NCBI GenBank assembly: GCA_964398945.1 | Contig: CAYNOT010000001.1 | Span: 124,001-188,000, forward strand | DNA: 64,000 nucleotides | Reading direction: 5' to 3' | Source of the DNA: JBGTGG01 sp964398945 | Lineage (GTDB): Bacteria; Bacteroidota; Bacteroidia; Cytophagales; Cyclobacteriaceae | Part shown: one piece after another, positions 54,325-63,804 of the stretch | How the letters are laid out: the number at the start of each line of letters is the position of its first letter | How positions within the stretch are numbered: the first letter of the stretch is position 1 | Translations under genes and position numbers: made by a program | The notes under the pieces: model-generated | What the model saw: only the letters and a program-made list of their open reading frames with translations | What the model was told of the DNA's origin: nothing | The model's database searches: none

Positions 54325-56862
54325 TTATTCTTGTTTAGGTTTATCGTCATTGTTTTGTTTATCGTCTTCTTCTTCAATCCCTTCGATTTCTTCTGGTTTG
54401 ATGTACTGGATTTTTGCAACAGAAGAAATACTATCTTCCTCATTTAATTTAATCAAGCGAACACCTTGCGTTGCACGCCCCATAACCCGAAGATCATCAA
54501 CGCGCATACGAATGGTAATGCCCGACCGGTTCACAATCATCAGCTCATCTTCATCTTCCACTTCCTTAATCGCAACAAGCTTGCCAGTTTTGGCTGTAAC
54601 ATTCAGGGTCTTTACTCCTTTGCCTCCTCGCTTCGTTAAACGGTAGTCTTCTATGGACGAACGTTTACCATAACCATTTTCGGAGACTACCAACAAGTTG
54701 GTTTCCGTACTTGAAATACACACCATGCCGATCACTTTATCGGTTGGGGAATCCAGCGTAACAGCCCGTACACCAGAAGCAGTACGGCCCATCGGGCGAA
54801 CATCTTTCTCTGAAAAGTGAACAGCCTTTCCTTCCGTTTTTGCAATCACAATATGGTTCTCCCCGTTGGTCAACGATGCGTTGATCAGGCGATCCCCATC
54901 CTTAATAGTAATTGCATTGATACCTCCAACCCGTGGCCTTGAGTATGCTTCAAGTGCAGTCTTTTTTATAGTACCATGCTCGGTGCAAAGGATTACAAAG
55001 TTGCCGTTGATATATTCATCATCGGTAAGGCTTATAATTGGAATAATGGTCCGGACTGCATCACCCGGTTCAATATTGATCAAATTTTGAATTGCCCTGC
55101 CTTTGGATGTCTTTCCCCCCTCCGGAATTTCATAGACTTTTTTCCAGAATACTTTTCCGGAATCCGTAAAAATCAAAAGATAGTTGTGGGCACTCCCAAT
55201 AAACAAGTGTTCCGTAAAATCATCTTCTTTTGTGGAAACACCTTTTGATCCGATCCCCCCTCTTCCTTGTGTTCTATATTCAGATAATGAAGTGCGTTTG
55301 ATGTACCCTTGATTCGATAGTGTAATCACCATCTTTTCATTTGGGATCATATCCTCCAGGGTAATATCATCTTCACTTGCAACTACGGTGGTCCTTCGGT
55401 CATCACCATAGCGCTCCCTAATTTCGGTAAGTTCATCCTTGATGATTTGCATACGGATTCCTTCATTGTTCAGGATCTCATTCAATCGATCAATCAATGC
55501 TTTTACTTCTGCATATTCCTGCTGGATTTTTTCACGCTCAAGTCCGGTAAGGCGCTGCAAACGCATTTCAAGAATTGCCTTTGCCTGAATTTCTGATAAG
55601 GAGAACCGTGTGATCAATTCTGCTTTTGCTGTATCCGGGTCTTTCGATGCGCGAATAACAGAAATCACTTCATCCAGATTATCAAGCGCAATTAAATATC
55701 CTTCAAGGATATGGGCTCTTTTCTCTGCTTCTGCCAGTTCAAATTTCGTACGTCTTACAACTACATCGTGACGGTGTTCAACAAAATACTTTATTAAGTC
55801 GCGCAAGTTTAAGGTCTGCGGACGGCCTTTTACAAGTGCTACGTTGTTGACACTAAAAGAAGATTGAAGTTGGGTATACTTGAATAAATTATTCAGGACG
55901 ATATTCGGAATTGCATCCCGTTTCAAATCGTACACAACCCTAAAACCATCGCGATCAGATTCATCCCGGATATCGCTGATACCCTCTATCTTTTTCTCAT
56001 TTATCAGGGCAGCAGTCTTCTCGATCATGTTGGCCTTATTTACCTGATAAGGAATTTCCGTTACAATGATCTGGTCTTTTCCGTTTGCCTGTGTTACAAT
56101 TTCTGCTTTGGAACGAACAACAACCCTTCCTCTTCCTGTTTTTAACGCATCATGAACACCATTGTAACCATAGATAATACCTCCCGTTGGAAAATCAGGG
56201 GCCGTTACAAATTTGATAAGTTCTTCAACCGTTATCTCAGGATTATCAATGTAGGCATGGATACCATCTACAACTTCCCGTAAATTGTGGGGCGCCATGT
56301 TGGTGGCCATCCCCACAGCAATACCACTGGAACCATTCACCAATAGGTTCGGGAGTTTGCCCGGTAATACAGAAGGTTCTTTTAGCGAGTCATCAAAGTT
56401 GGGCTGAAAGTCAACGGTATCTTTATTGATATCGGTCAGCATTTCATCCGCAATCCTACGAAGCCTGGCTTCCGTATACCGCATGGCAGCCGGTGAATCC
56501 CCATCAACCGATCCGAAGTTTCCCTGGCCATCCACAAGTGTGTACCGCAACGACCAGTCCTGGGCCATCCGCACCATTGTGTCATACACGGAAGAATCCC
56601 CGTGCGGGTGGTACTTACCTAAAACCTCCCCGACAATCCGGGCTGACTTTTTATATGATTTATTGTAATTGACCCCTAACTCCTGCATTCCAAAAAGCAC
56701 CCTTCGATGCACAGGTTTTAATCCATCACGTACATCTGGTAATGCTCTTGAAACAATAACCGACATCGAATAATCGATGTAAGCGGTTCGCATTTCATCC
56801 TCAATATTGATGTTGATTATATTCAGCCCTTCTGGTTTCAGGCCTTCAGTATCTTCTGCCAT
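54325..56862 (-). CDS. gyrA: DNA gyrase subunit A
   Basis: ATP-dependent type IIA topoisomerase A subunit, which cuts and rejoins DNA and, with GyrB, adds negative supercoils. 845 residues. The catalytic Tyr is in AMRYTEARL; the quinolone-resistance region HPHGDSSVYDTMVRM keeps the Ser and Asp at the positions equal to Ser83 and Asp87 of E. coli, i.e. the sensitive state. The C-terminal beta-pinwheel includes the GyrA-box TKRGGKG (QRRGGKG in E. coli). An acidic tail of about 25 residues (EEIEGIEEEDDKQNNDD) ends the protein. Housekeeping gene. Confidence 0.97.
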   Translation of the reverse strand: MAEDTEGLKPEGLNIININIEDEMRTAYIDYSMSVIVSRALPDVRDGLKPVHRRVLFGMQELGVNYNKSYKKSARIVGEVLGKYHPHGDSSVYDTMVRMAQDWSLRYTLVDGQGNFGSVDGDSPAAMRYTEARLRRIADEMLTDINKDTVDFQPNFDDSLKEPSVLPGKLPNLLVNGSSGIAVGMATNMAPHNLREVVDGIHAYIDNPEITVEELIKFVTAPDFPTGGIIYGYNGVHDALKTGRGRVVVRSKAEIVTQANGKDQIIVTEIPYQVNKANMIEKTAALINEKKIEGISDIRDESDRDGFRVVYDLKRDAIPNIVLNNLFKYTQLQSSFSVNNVALVKGRPQTLNLRDLIKYFVEHRHDVVVRRTKFELAEAEKRAHILEGYLIALDNLDEVISVIRASKDPDTAKAELITRFSLSEIQAKAILEMRLQRLTGLEREKIQQEYAEVKALIDRLNEILNNEGIRMQIIKDELTEIRERYGDDRRTTVVASEDDITLEDMIPNEKMVITLSNQGYIKRTSLSEYRTQGRGGIGSKGVSTKEDDFTEHLFIGSAHNYLLIFTDSGKVFWKKVYEIPEGGKTSKGRAIQNLINIEPGDAVRTIIPIISLTDDEYINGNFVILCTEHGTIKKTALEAYSRPRVGGINAITIKDGDRLINASLTNGENHIVIAKTEGKAVHFSEKDVRPMGRTASGVRAVTLDSPTDKVIGMVCISSTETNLLVVSENGYGKRSSIEDYRLTKRGGKGVKTLNVTAKTGKLVAIKEVEDEDELMIVNRSGITIRMRVDDLRVMGRATQGVRLIKLNEEDSISSVAKIQYIKPEEIEGIEEEDDKQNNDDKPKQE

Positions 56863-56949
56863 TTAAGTCAATTAATTTCCTTTGTCCACGTGCTTTTTTA
56901 AGCCCCGCAAGATACCAATTTTGACTATTTTATATAAGGAAATAGGGGG

Positions 56950-57978
56950 CTAATATGGATTAAGTTTCTTTTTATTTTTCCCCTTGTATTTGATCAATTT
57001 GGGGTGGTTTTCCCCATAGTGCGGATCCTGTTTTTTGTAGATGGGATGCACCCGGCTTCGGTAGTTTTTATTACCGTGTGAATGGTTGATTTGAACTTTG
57101 CAATCCTTATTGTAGCATTTCCTTAATTCCGGTATGCGGTACGTAGCCCCAACATTAATATAAAATGCATTGAATTTATGGTGGATGGTTTGACTTGTCT
57201 CCGGCATTGACAACTTATACCCTTTGATTTCAAAAGAAGGCCGTACAAATAGCCTGAAATACTCAGACATGTCCCGCTCAACGGTTGCACCAAGGTTAAA
57301 ATATACACCTCGCTTTATCATGCTTGTATCAAATTTCTTCCCCATAGAGTACCCGCCAATATTCATGTCCACAACGAGGGAATACTCATAATAGCGGTAC
57401 ACTGTACCGCCAATGCTTCCGAAATATTTCTGCAGAAAATAATTATTTGCCTCGGGTGTCCAGGAATTGATTTCATCGCCATAATTGGTTGCACTAAAAT
57501 CCCCAACGTGGGCATACTCAATTGAGTATCCTCCGCCAATTCGGTACCGGTCAAATTCAACATGTAAAGTTGCCTTGAGCGGGATGTTAAACCCTTTGGC
57601 TTTAAATCTTAATGCCGTTGTGTCGCTATTCACCAAAAATGTAGAAGGATCCTGTGTATTGGTTGCCGGTTCGGATTTGTTGAACCAGTTCGAATACCCA
57701 GCTGTGACATCCGCGCTCGTAAAAATTTTAGGAATAGAATCCGGCTTTTGAAATACGCCAAAGCCGTCAAGTTTATGACTATAATATGTCCTGCCATATC
57801 CCGTACTTAACCCAAAAGTCACGTTGGATAAAATCACCCGCAGGAAACCAGGTCCCTGACGATCCACATAAAAGTGATCCAATGGAATGCTTGCACTTTT
57901 ACCTTCCTCCTTCTGTGCATACACAGCGGTGGTAACAATAAGCAGGAAAGCAAACGTATAATAGCGTTTCAGAAACAA
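56950..57978 (-). CDS. Outer-membrane beta-barrel protein with basic C-terminal tail
   Basis: A 342-residue exported protein. The signal peptide ends about residue 21 (VTTAVYAQ). Residues 40-290 show repeated aromatic-rich beta-strands (YGRTYYSHKL, YRIGGGYSIEYAHV, YRYYEYSLVVDMNIGGYSMG, YINVGATYRI) typical of an outer-membrane barrel. A Lys/His/Tyr-rich tail from about 290 (KNYRSRVHPIYKKQDPHYG) is not part of the barrel. Function unknown. Single gene next to gyrA. Confidence 0.75.
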   Translation of the reverse strand: MFLKRYYTFAFLLIVTTAVYAQKEEGKSASIPLDHFYVDRQGPGFLRVILSNVTFGLSTGYGRTYYSHKLDGFGVFQKPDSIPKIFTSADVTAGYSNWFNKSEPATNTQDPSTFLVNSDTTALRFKAKGFNIPLKATLHVEFDRYRIGGGYSIEYAHVGDFSATNYGDEINSWTPEANNYFLQKYFGSIGGTVYRYYEYSLVVDMNIGGYSMGKKFDTSMIKRGVYFNLGATVERDMSEYFRLFVRPSFEIKGYKLSMPETSQTIHHKFNAFYINVGATYRIPELRKCYNKDCKVQINHSHGNKNYRSRVHPIYKKQDPHYGENHPKLIKYKGKNKKKLNPY

Positions 57979-58087
57979 TACCGGTTAAAAAAAATCAAAA
58001 ATAAACCTTCTAAACTAAAAAATATAACATTCTCATTAACTGCTATTTAGAACTAAAGATAAACCAATTATTTCAGCATTCCATCTA

Positions 58088-59470
58088 TCAATACCTAGGG
58101 TAGCCGGATTCTAACGATGAGAATGTATGGAAAAGTGTTTCACCTAATGCCGGTTCATACTGAAATGTATGGGTGGCTGGGACCCCGTTGTTGGGTGACA
58201 ATCTCAGTTCCACTGTATTATTTCCCTTATCCATGGGAATGCGTGCATACGAAATACTGTGTGGCAACGTCTGCCAATTGCGGGTGTCTGCCTTCTCTGT
58301 AACAGCATTGATCAAACCCACCAATGCACCCAGTCGCTCATCTTCTTTTCGAATAGTATGTTCGGTGGTTTTTTTCAGGGCCGCCCGTAATAACCCCTTT
58401 CCAAACTCCAACATCATCCGTTGGTTAAGACTGTAAAACGCTACTTTGTTTACATCTTCCAATAGCTCAAGTTTGTATTGTCCACCTGCGGATTCGAGTA
58501 CACCGCTTTCATAAAAAAGCGGTCGCTCCAAATAGCGTGGGAATGCAACCCGAAAAACTTCCAGGTTCGTCAGGTTCCTTCGATCATTCTCACCATCAAC
58601 CTGAAAAGGAAAGCTTAGCCCCATCTCCGGATTGTTAAAAACAATCCAATTATTTTCCCGGTGTTCCATAATAAAATTGATGCTCCATTCACCCTTTACA
58701 GGAACCAATCCATTATGCCAAAAAAACACAAGACTTGCGCCTGGGACTGACGGTGAATAATCCTGCATCGAAAATTTCTCTTTGTAAAATTGCAACTCGT
58801 CATTGAATCCCATCCATGCAGCGGTATTCAGCAAATCAATTTTCAACTGGCCAGGGATTTCCATCCCGAACATTTCACTATAATCATCTTCATACACCTC
58901 AACGGCATTTCTATACGCAATGAAAGCATTATTATAATCCTTTGTGGATTGATAAATAACCCCCATTAATGTGTGGATAAAAGCATCGCGCTGAAATTTA
59001 TTCCCCCTGGAATATTTGTCATTCAATTGCTGTAGCCGGATGTTTAACCGCCTGCATTCCACTAAAGCCTCCGAAGGCTTTCTGAGTTTTAAAAAATTAA
59101 GGGCTTTGTAATACAGCACAAACAAATGTTCATGATCTTCGCCACCATAAGCTTTTAAGTTTGGATTGGTAAGGTATGTAGCAGCTTCCGCCACATAATT
59201 CTTTTGAAAATCTTCACCATACAAAAATGCTTTTTCAAAATGGGAGTTGCTCTCTTCGTATCTGCCTAAAATTGAAAGCAGCAACCCTTTGTCTGCATAA
59301 AACAAAAAACGGTTCCTGCCGGAACCCACATTTTCATTGTCGCCCAAAATCTCCAATGCCTGGTGCAAATCCCCATTACGGAATTCCTGGTGGAAATCCT
59401 GGTTGACCTGATGATAGCTGGCACAACCAAAAAAGAAAATGAGAATTAAAAAATAGCCCAACCGCATCAT
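58088..59470 (-). CDS. TPR-containing lipoprotein, COG3014-like
   Basis: A 460-residue exported protein. The lipobox is FFFGC (Cys about residue 16). The first 200 residues are TPR-like helices (GNDGDLHQALEILGDN..., KDYNNAFIAYRNAVEVY), and the rest is a beta-rich domain (LVFFWHNGLVPVKGEWSINFI). It matches the COG3014-type lipoproteins that commonly sit next to LpoB in the genome; here the LpoB gene is 6 bp away upstream. The pair probably works on cell-wall synthesis control in the envelope. Inferred from neighbourhood. Confidence 0.82.
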   Translation of the reverse strand: MMRLGYFLILIFFFGCASYHQVNQDFHQEFRNGDLHQALEILGDNENVGSGRNRFLFYADKGLLLSILGRYEESNSHFEKAFLYGEDFQKNYVAEAATYLTNPNLKAYGGEDHEHLFVLYYKALNFLKLRKPSEALVECRRLNIRLQQLNDKYSRGNKFQRDAFIHTLMGVIYQSTKDYNNAFIAYRNAVEVYEDDYSEMFGMEIPGQLKIDLLNTAAWMGFNDELQFYKEKFSMQDYSPSVPGASLVFFWHNGLVPVKGEWSINFIMEHRENNWIVFNNPEMGLSFPFQVDGENDRRNLTNLEVFRVAFPRYLERPLFYESGVLESAGGQYKLELLEDVNKVAFYSLNQRMMLEFGKGLLRAALKKTTEHTIRKEDERLGALVGLINAVTEKADTRNWQTLPHSISYARIPMDKGNNTVELRLSPNNGVPATHTFQYEPALGETLFHTFSSLESGYPRY

Positions 59471-59476
59471 CGCCTG

Positions 59477-60046
59477 TCAGTTACGGACAACTTTTTTAAT
59501 CTCATTTTGACCAAACCAAATGCGCTTGTTCGTTTCAATATCGGTAAGGTACAGGCTCGTGATATAATTCACTACCTTCTGCGATCGGAACACATCGGTT
59601 TCGGAAGTCATCTCACCAAAGAGCATCAGGTCGGCACCAATTTCCTTTCCAAATTCAGCTACGGTTTCCGGATCAGCAAAGTCTTGTTGTTGCAAACGCT
59701 CGACTCGCATTTTATCACGAAACTCTTCCGATTCAACAATCTCAGCAGTACCCGAATTATAAATTGCCAATTCGATTTTTTTTATGTAGTTGCTGGCATC
59801 AATGTGTTCGGTGGTTTTATTTTTAATGATCCCTACAACAATCGCAGGCTTTCTCCCCTTTTGTTTAGCGTATTCAATGAAGTTGGAAGATTGCAAAAGA
59901 TCGTTGATCATTTGATCGGCAACCATGCGCGAATCCGAATCATTCCAACGGCCACTTAGATCGTACGTTGCATCCGGTTGAACGCGGGTAACGCTCCGGG
60001 TCTGGCAAGAAACAAGGATAAAAAGGAAGAGGAAAAATCGAATCAT
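59477..60046 (-). CDS. lpoB: LpoB-like penicillin-binding-protein activator
   Basis: A 189-residue lipoprotein. Lipobox LVSC is at about residues 11-14, giving a very short signal. The LpoB pattern is seen: YDLSGRWNDSDSRMVADQMINDLLQ, GRKPAIVVGIIKNKTTEHID and LMLFGEMTSETD. In E. coli LpoB reaches through the periplasm to activate PBP1B; Bacteroidota relatives are not proven to have the same partner. 6 bp upstream of the COG3014-like gene on the same strand. Confidence 0.85.
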   Translation of the reverse strand: MIRFFLFLFILVSCQTRSVTRVQPDATYDLSGRWNDSDSRMVADQMINDLLQSSNFIEYAKQKGRKPAIVVGIIKNKTTEHIDASNYIKKIELAIYNSGTAEIVESEEFRDKMRVERLQQQDFADPETVAEFGKEIGADLMLFGEMTSETDVFRSQKVVNYITSLYLTDIETNKRIWFGQNEIKKVVRN

Positions 60047-60103
60047 ATCATTTCAAATATGGTCATTTGCACCAATAATCCTGCCGAGGTTTGGTATTGC
60101 TTT

Positions 60104-60760
60104 TTAGACAGTCGTGCTTTTCAATTGACGAATGACTTCCGTTGGGTTCTCAGCACTAAAAACAAAATTACCAGCCACCAATACATTTGCCCCTGCATCC
60201 ATTAATAGTTTGGCATTGTTTGCGCTGACACCGCCATCAATTTCAATCAAGGCGTTGCTTCCGGAAGACTGGATCAAAGCCCTTAGTTTCCGGACACGCT
60301 CATACGTATGTTCAATAAATTTCTGGGCACCGAAACCCGGGTTCACAGACATCAGGCATACCAGGTCAATATCCCGTATAATATCTTCCAATAAGGAAAT
60401 GGAAGAATGTGGATTAATAGCAACCCCTGCTTTGCACCCCAATGATTTTATCTGTTGAACATTGCGGTGCAGATGCGGACATGCTTCAATGTGTACCGAA
60501 ATAATACCCGCCCCCGCATCTTTAAATGCTTCAACATAATTTTCAGGATGGACAATCATTAAGTGAACATCCAACGGTTTAGTTGCATGTTTTTGAATAG
60601 CCTTTACTACCGGAATCCCCATGGAAATATTGGGAACGAACACGCCATCCATTATATCAACATGGATCCAATCGGCTGCACTGTTGTTGATCATTTTGAT
60701 TTCGCGTTCGAGGTTGGCGAAATCAGAAGCGAGTACAGAAGGGGCAACAATAGGATCCAT
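60104..60760 (-). CDS. rpe: Ribulose-phosphate 3-epimerase
   Basis: TIM-barrel Zn enzyme that interconverts D-ribulose 5-phosphate and D-xylulose 5-phosphate in the pentose-phosphate pathway, which also links to the product of the arabinose route at 42-47 kb. The start at the ATG at 60760 (MDPIVAPSVLASDFANLE) is preferred over the ATG at 60790, giving 218 residues, the usual length. Motifs are HVDIMDGVFVPNIS, VHLMI, MSVNPGFGAQKFI and IEIDGGVS. Confidence 0.96.
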   Translation of the reverse strand: MDPIVAPSVLASDFANLEREIKMINNSAADWIHVDIMDGVFVPNISMGIPVVKAIQKHATKPLDVHLMIVHPENYVEAFKDAGAGIISVHIEACPHLHRNVQQIKSLGCKAGVAINPHSSISLLEDIIRDIDLVCLMSVNPGFGAQKFIEHTYERVRKLRALIQSSGSNALIEIDGGVSANNAKLLMDAGANVLVAGNFVFSAENPTEVIRQLKSTTV

Positions 60761-60809
60761 AAGTATTTGTGGGTGAAATAATCCGTGCAAACTTAAGAAA
60801 AGTGAACGA

Positions 60810-62438
60810 TTACTCCTTTACCAATTTGAAATTGAAAGACCGGTTTTGATACGTTAACTGCAATACATACAACCCGGCAGCCAACGTGCTATAATCTGCC
60901 TCATAGGTTCTGTTGAGCCAATCAAAAGCAACTACACGTTCTTCTTTTAACTGCCCTGTGGAAGTGAACATGCGGAGCAAAACAGATGGAAATAATTCGG
61001 GATCCCTGGGACGGATGGTGACCGTCTCTGCAAATGGATTAGGAAAGGCAATAAAGTAATCGGCCTGGTTGATACTGCTTTTCTCCAGGTAGTTTATGAT
61101 TGCTTTAAAATTTGGAATTCCATAACCCATTAAGTTGTCAGGATTGGCACCTTGGGAAGCAGAAGCGCGTACTGCATCGATAAGCTCTTTATTCGTAAGG
61201 TCCGGATATTTCTGCCACACGCCTGCTACCAAACTGGCCACTAGTGGCGCTGCTAACGAAGTGCCACTGGAAGTTGTCAGGTTGCCGCTGGAATTGATCA
61301 CGGAAGTACTTGTGCCCATGGCCATCACATCCGGTTTAATCCTTCCATCTGCTGTGGGGCCTTTCGAACTTCCAGCTGAACGTGTGCCTAAATAATTTAC
61401 ATTGCCTATGGCCAATACATCCACCGCATCTGCGGGAGCGGTGATTATCCCCCACGCAGAAGCACCGTCATTTCCGGCACTGCTCACGATCACCATCCCC
61501 CTTTCAAAAGCAACCTGTGCCGCCTTTGTTATCACGGCTGTCGCTCCATCCATATCCGCCTGTGTATAACTTATGGATGGCGGGTCAAAGGTATTGTAGC
61601 CCAATGAGGAAGTAATGATATCGACACCTAAACTATCCGCTCGTTCTGCCGCAAACAACCAATTGTATTCTTCAATCTTGTGTTCGGTAGCAACATCTTC
61701 TGTAATGTATAATTGATAATTCGCGTTCAACGTGCCACCAACAAAAACACCTTCCTGAAAAGCTGCCATCGTGGAAAAAACACGGGTGCCGTGATCATGG
61801 TATTGAAAAACATTTGATTGGTTGCTAACAAAATCAAATGACAAAGATAAATTGACTTGATTGTCTGAGCGAAAATCTTCAAAAGCACTTGCTGTGTTTA
61901 CTCCCAAAAAACCCGCATCGAAAACGGCCACCAAAATTCCTTCACCACGCTTATTGTCCCTGTGCATTTCATCCAACCCGATTAACGAGAGTTGTGCTGA
62001 GGTTGCTGACCCAAGGTCTTCTTCGTCTTGCAAATCCATTTTTGACGCATACCTTCCATTGGGGATCAGCTTAACACCGGGCGCGACCAATTCAACACGA
62101 TCTACATAGGAAAGTGCTTCAATATTTGAGATCAACGATTGATCACCCTGAACCAATACTCCGTTCATCCAGCGGGTTTGATAGAAGACATTTATACCAG
62201 TAGCTTTGACCCCGGCCACATAAGCCGGATTCACCGGCAAATCAATAGCACCAATGGCAATGCCTTGCTTCGTTCTCCGTTGAATGGATTTTGTGGTTAA
62301 AAATTCTTGCGGGGAAGATGTTGAATAGGGTGTACCGGTTTTATCTGTAAAGAAAACCATATACCGGCCTTCTTGTCCCCAGCAAAAGGAGGTAATCAAT
62401 ACCAGTCCAACAATCAATTTGATTTTAGTTAGTGCCAT
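60810..62438 (-). CDS. S8-family serine peptidase with T9SS type A sorting domain
   Basis: Secreted subtilisin-like protease of 542 residues. The catalytic triad is Asp174 in VAVFDAGFLG, His216 in YHDHGTRV and Ser394 in SGTSLAAPLVASL. The signal peptide is about residues 1-21 (SFCWGQ). The C-terminal T9SS type A sorting domain (about 460-542) contains FIAFPNPFAETVTIRP and YVLQLTYQNRSFNFKLVKE. Exported through the type IX system to the surface or medium, where it degrades protein. Its start overlaps the end of the next upstream lipoprotein gene by 14 bp. Confidence 0.94.
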   Translation of the reverse strand: MALTKIKLIVGLVLITSFCWGQEGRYMVFFTDKTGTPYSTSSPQEFLTTKSIQRRTKQGIAIGAIDLPVNPAYVAGVKATGINVFYQTRWMNGVLVQGDQSLISNIEALSYVDRVELVAPGVKLIPNGRYASKMDLQDEEDLGSATSAQLSLIGLDEMHRDNKRGEGILVAVFDAGFLGVNTASAFEDFRSDNQVNLSLSFDFVSNQSNVFQYHDHGTRVFSTMAAFQEGVFVGGTLNANYQLYITEDVATEHKIEEYNWLFAAERADSLGVDIITSSLGYNTFDPPSISYTQADMDGATAVITKAAQVAFERGMVIVSSAGNDGASAWGIITAPADAVDVLAIGNVNYLGTRSAGSSKGPTADGRIKPDVMAMGTSTSVINSSGNLTTSSGTSLAAPLVASLVAGVWQKYPDLTNKELIDAVRASASQGANPDNLMGYGIPNFKAIINYLEKSSINQADYFIAFPNPFAETVTIRPRDPELFPSVLLRMFTSTGQLKEERVVAFDWLNRTYEADYSTLAAGLYVLQLTYQNRSFNFKLVKE

Positions 62439-63117
62439 ACCCGATCAATCGTTGACTAAAATCTATACCGTTTTTTATTTTTTGTTTGCCAATGTCTTCA
62501 ATAGGCAGTGTGTAATAATACAGTTGCAAAACTTTCTTTTCGATCAACCCCACATCTTTTGCATATACCTCACTCCGCTTGTCCTGAAACACAATGAAAT
62601 CCTGATTGTCGCTTTGCCGTACGGTAATGGTTTTTGAAAATTCAGGTAGTCCTTCAATCGTGAAAGGTTTCTTTACATGCATGGCCTCGTACACATCCAC
62701 GCCAAGGGTATTATAAGTATTGCCATCCCATACCTTATTCTCCCTTATCGGAAATGACAACTTCACAAAACTAGTATTCCCTTCCTGCACCACGGCCCGA
62801 ATAGCCGAACGTCTGGCCGACCATGTATCTTCGTATTCCCATGGATGGCTTTCAGTGGCCCGTGTACTCCTATAGAAAACAAATTGAAGATCACCCTCCA
62901 CGGTTTCGAATGCATCAACTGTTTCAATCTTTAATTGATACGAACTGATTTCCGGTGGGTTCAATTCCGAATAGCTGGTCTGGTCAATCCGATAGATTAA
63001 ATAGCGGCCAATTTCAAGCGGAAAATAGGCAGACTCATTCTCCACAACGATTGGATTTTCATCACAACCGAGCAAAAAAAGCAATCCAAAAGCAAGAAAT
63101 TTAATTGATTTCACCAC
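62425..63117 (-). CDS. Hypothetical lipoprotein
   Basis: A 230-residue exported protein. The lipobox is LFLLGC (Cys about residue 18), followed by YFPLEIGRYLIYRIDQTSYSE, a start typical of a small Bacteroidota lipoprotein family without a known role. Beta-strand-rich throughout. The 3' end overlaps the protease start by 14 bp, so the two are probably co-transcribed, and the lipoprotein may help the protease, which is a guess. Confidence 0.75.
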   Translation of the reverse strand: MVKSIKFLAFGLLFLLGCDENPIVVENESAYFPLEIGRYLIYRIDQTSYSELNPPEISSYQLKIETVDAFETVEGDLQFVFYRSTRATESHPWEYEDTWSARRSAIRAVVQEGNTSFVKLSFPIRENKVWDGNTYNTLGVDVYEAMHVKKPFTIEGLPEFSKTITVRQSDNQDFIVFQDKRSEVYAKDVGLIEKKVLQLYYYTLPIEDIGKQKIKNGIDFSQRLIGYGTN

Positions 63118-63200
63118 CCATACTGTGTTTTCAAGTACATTCGCGTCCTACACAAAACGTAATCACTGCAAAGTTATTTTTTATTGGTGAATAATAGGAC

Positions 63201-63752
63201 ATGGCGTTAAAAAGGATTGTTAAAGTAGGGAATATCACGAATTTAAGTGAAGCCCGGTATTGCTCCGGGATGGGTGTTGATATGTTGGGTTTTAGGGTAA
63301 TTGAAGGACAGGAAAACCATTTACCTGCCTCCACTTACCAGGAAATCAAAGGCTGGATAGCCGGGCCAAAAGTTGTTGCCGAAGTCTATGGATTGAATGA
63401 TGCTTCATCGCTGGACAAGATAATTGAAGACTACCAACCCGATTTACTGGAAGTAAGTGCGAATGAACTTCCTTACCTACCAAAAGATTTGGGAGTCCCT
63501 ATCATTTTTTCCGGTAGGGCCGGTGAACATTTAATTGATTTCAAAATCGAGTTCCTCATCGGCTCAAATGAAAATTCAGAATCCAACATTCCCATACTTT
63601 CGTTTTGTGAAAATGGGGCTCAACTAGAAACTATTTTACAAAACCCATCGATCAAAGGCATTGTATTGAAGGGATCGCCTGAAGAAAAGCCGGGGCAACA
63701 AGACTACGATCACCTTGCGGATATCCTGGAAGCATTGGAAGAAGATTGCTAA
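63201..63752 (+). CDS. TrpF-like TIM-barrel protein with missing catalytic residues
   Basis: A 183-residue cytosolic protein with the shape of phosphoribosylanthranilate isomerase: LKRIVKVGNITNLSEARYCSGMGVDMLGF, where true TrpF has a KICGIT-type start with the catalytic Cys. Here the Cys is replaced (KVGNITN). The QLHG-type motif (LLEVSANE here) and the later Asp motif are also not kept. So it is unlikely to be an active isomerase; more likely a paralogue with another function. No other trp genes lie near. Divergent from the lipoprotein upstream. Confidence 0.7.
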   Translation: MALKRIVKVGNITNLSEARYCSGMGVDMLGFRVIEGQENHLPASTYQEIKGWIAGPKVVAEVYGLNDASSLDKIIEDYQPDLLEVSANELPYLPKDLGVPIIFSGRAGEHLIDFKIEFLIGSNENSESNIPILSFCENGAQLETILQNPSIKGIVLKGSPEEKPGQQDYDHLADILEALEEDC

Positions 63753-63804
63753 TTGGTAAATTTCTGATTTCTAAATTTTGCGGGCTTTTGCGTGAAAAGA
63801 ACTT

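Noticed and set aside
54350..54646. Small + strand frame opposite gyrA
   Set aside because: Shadow of the acidic and conserved end of gyrA in another frame.
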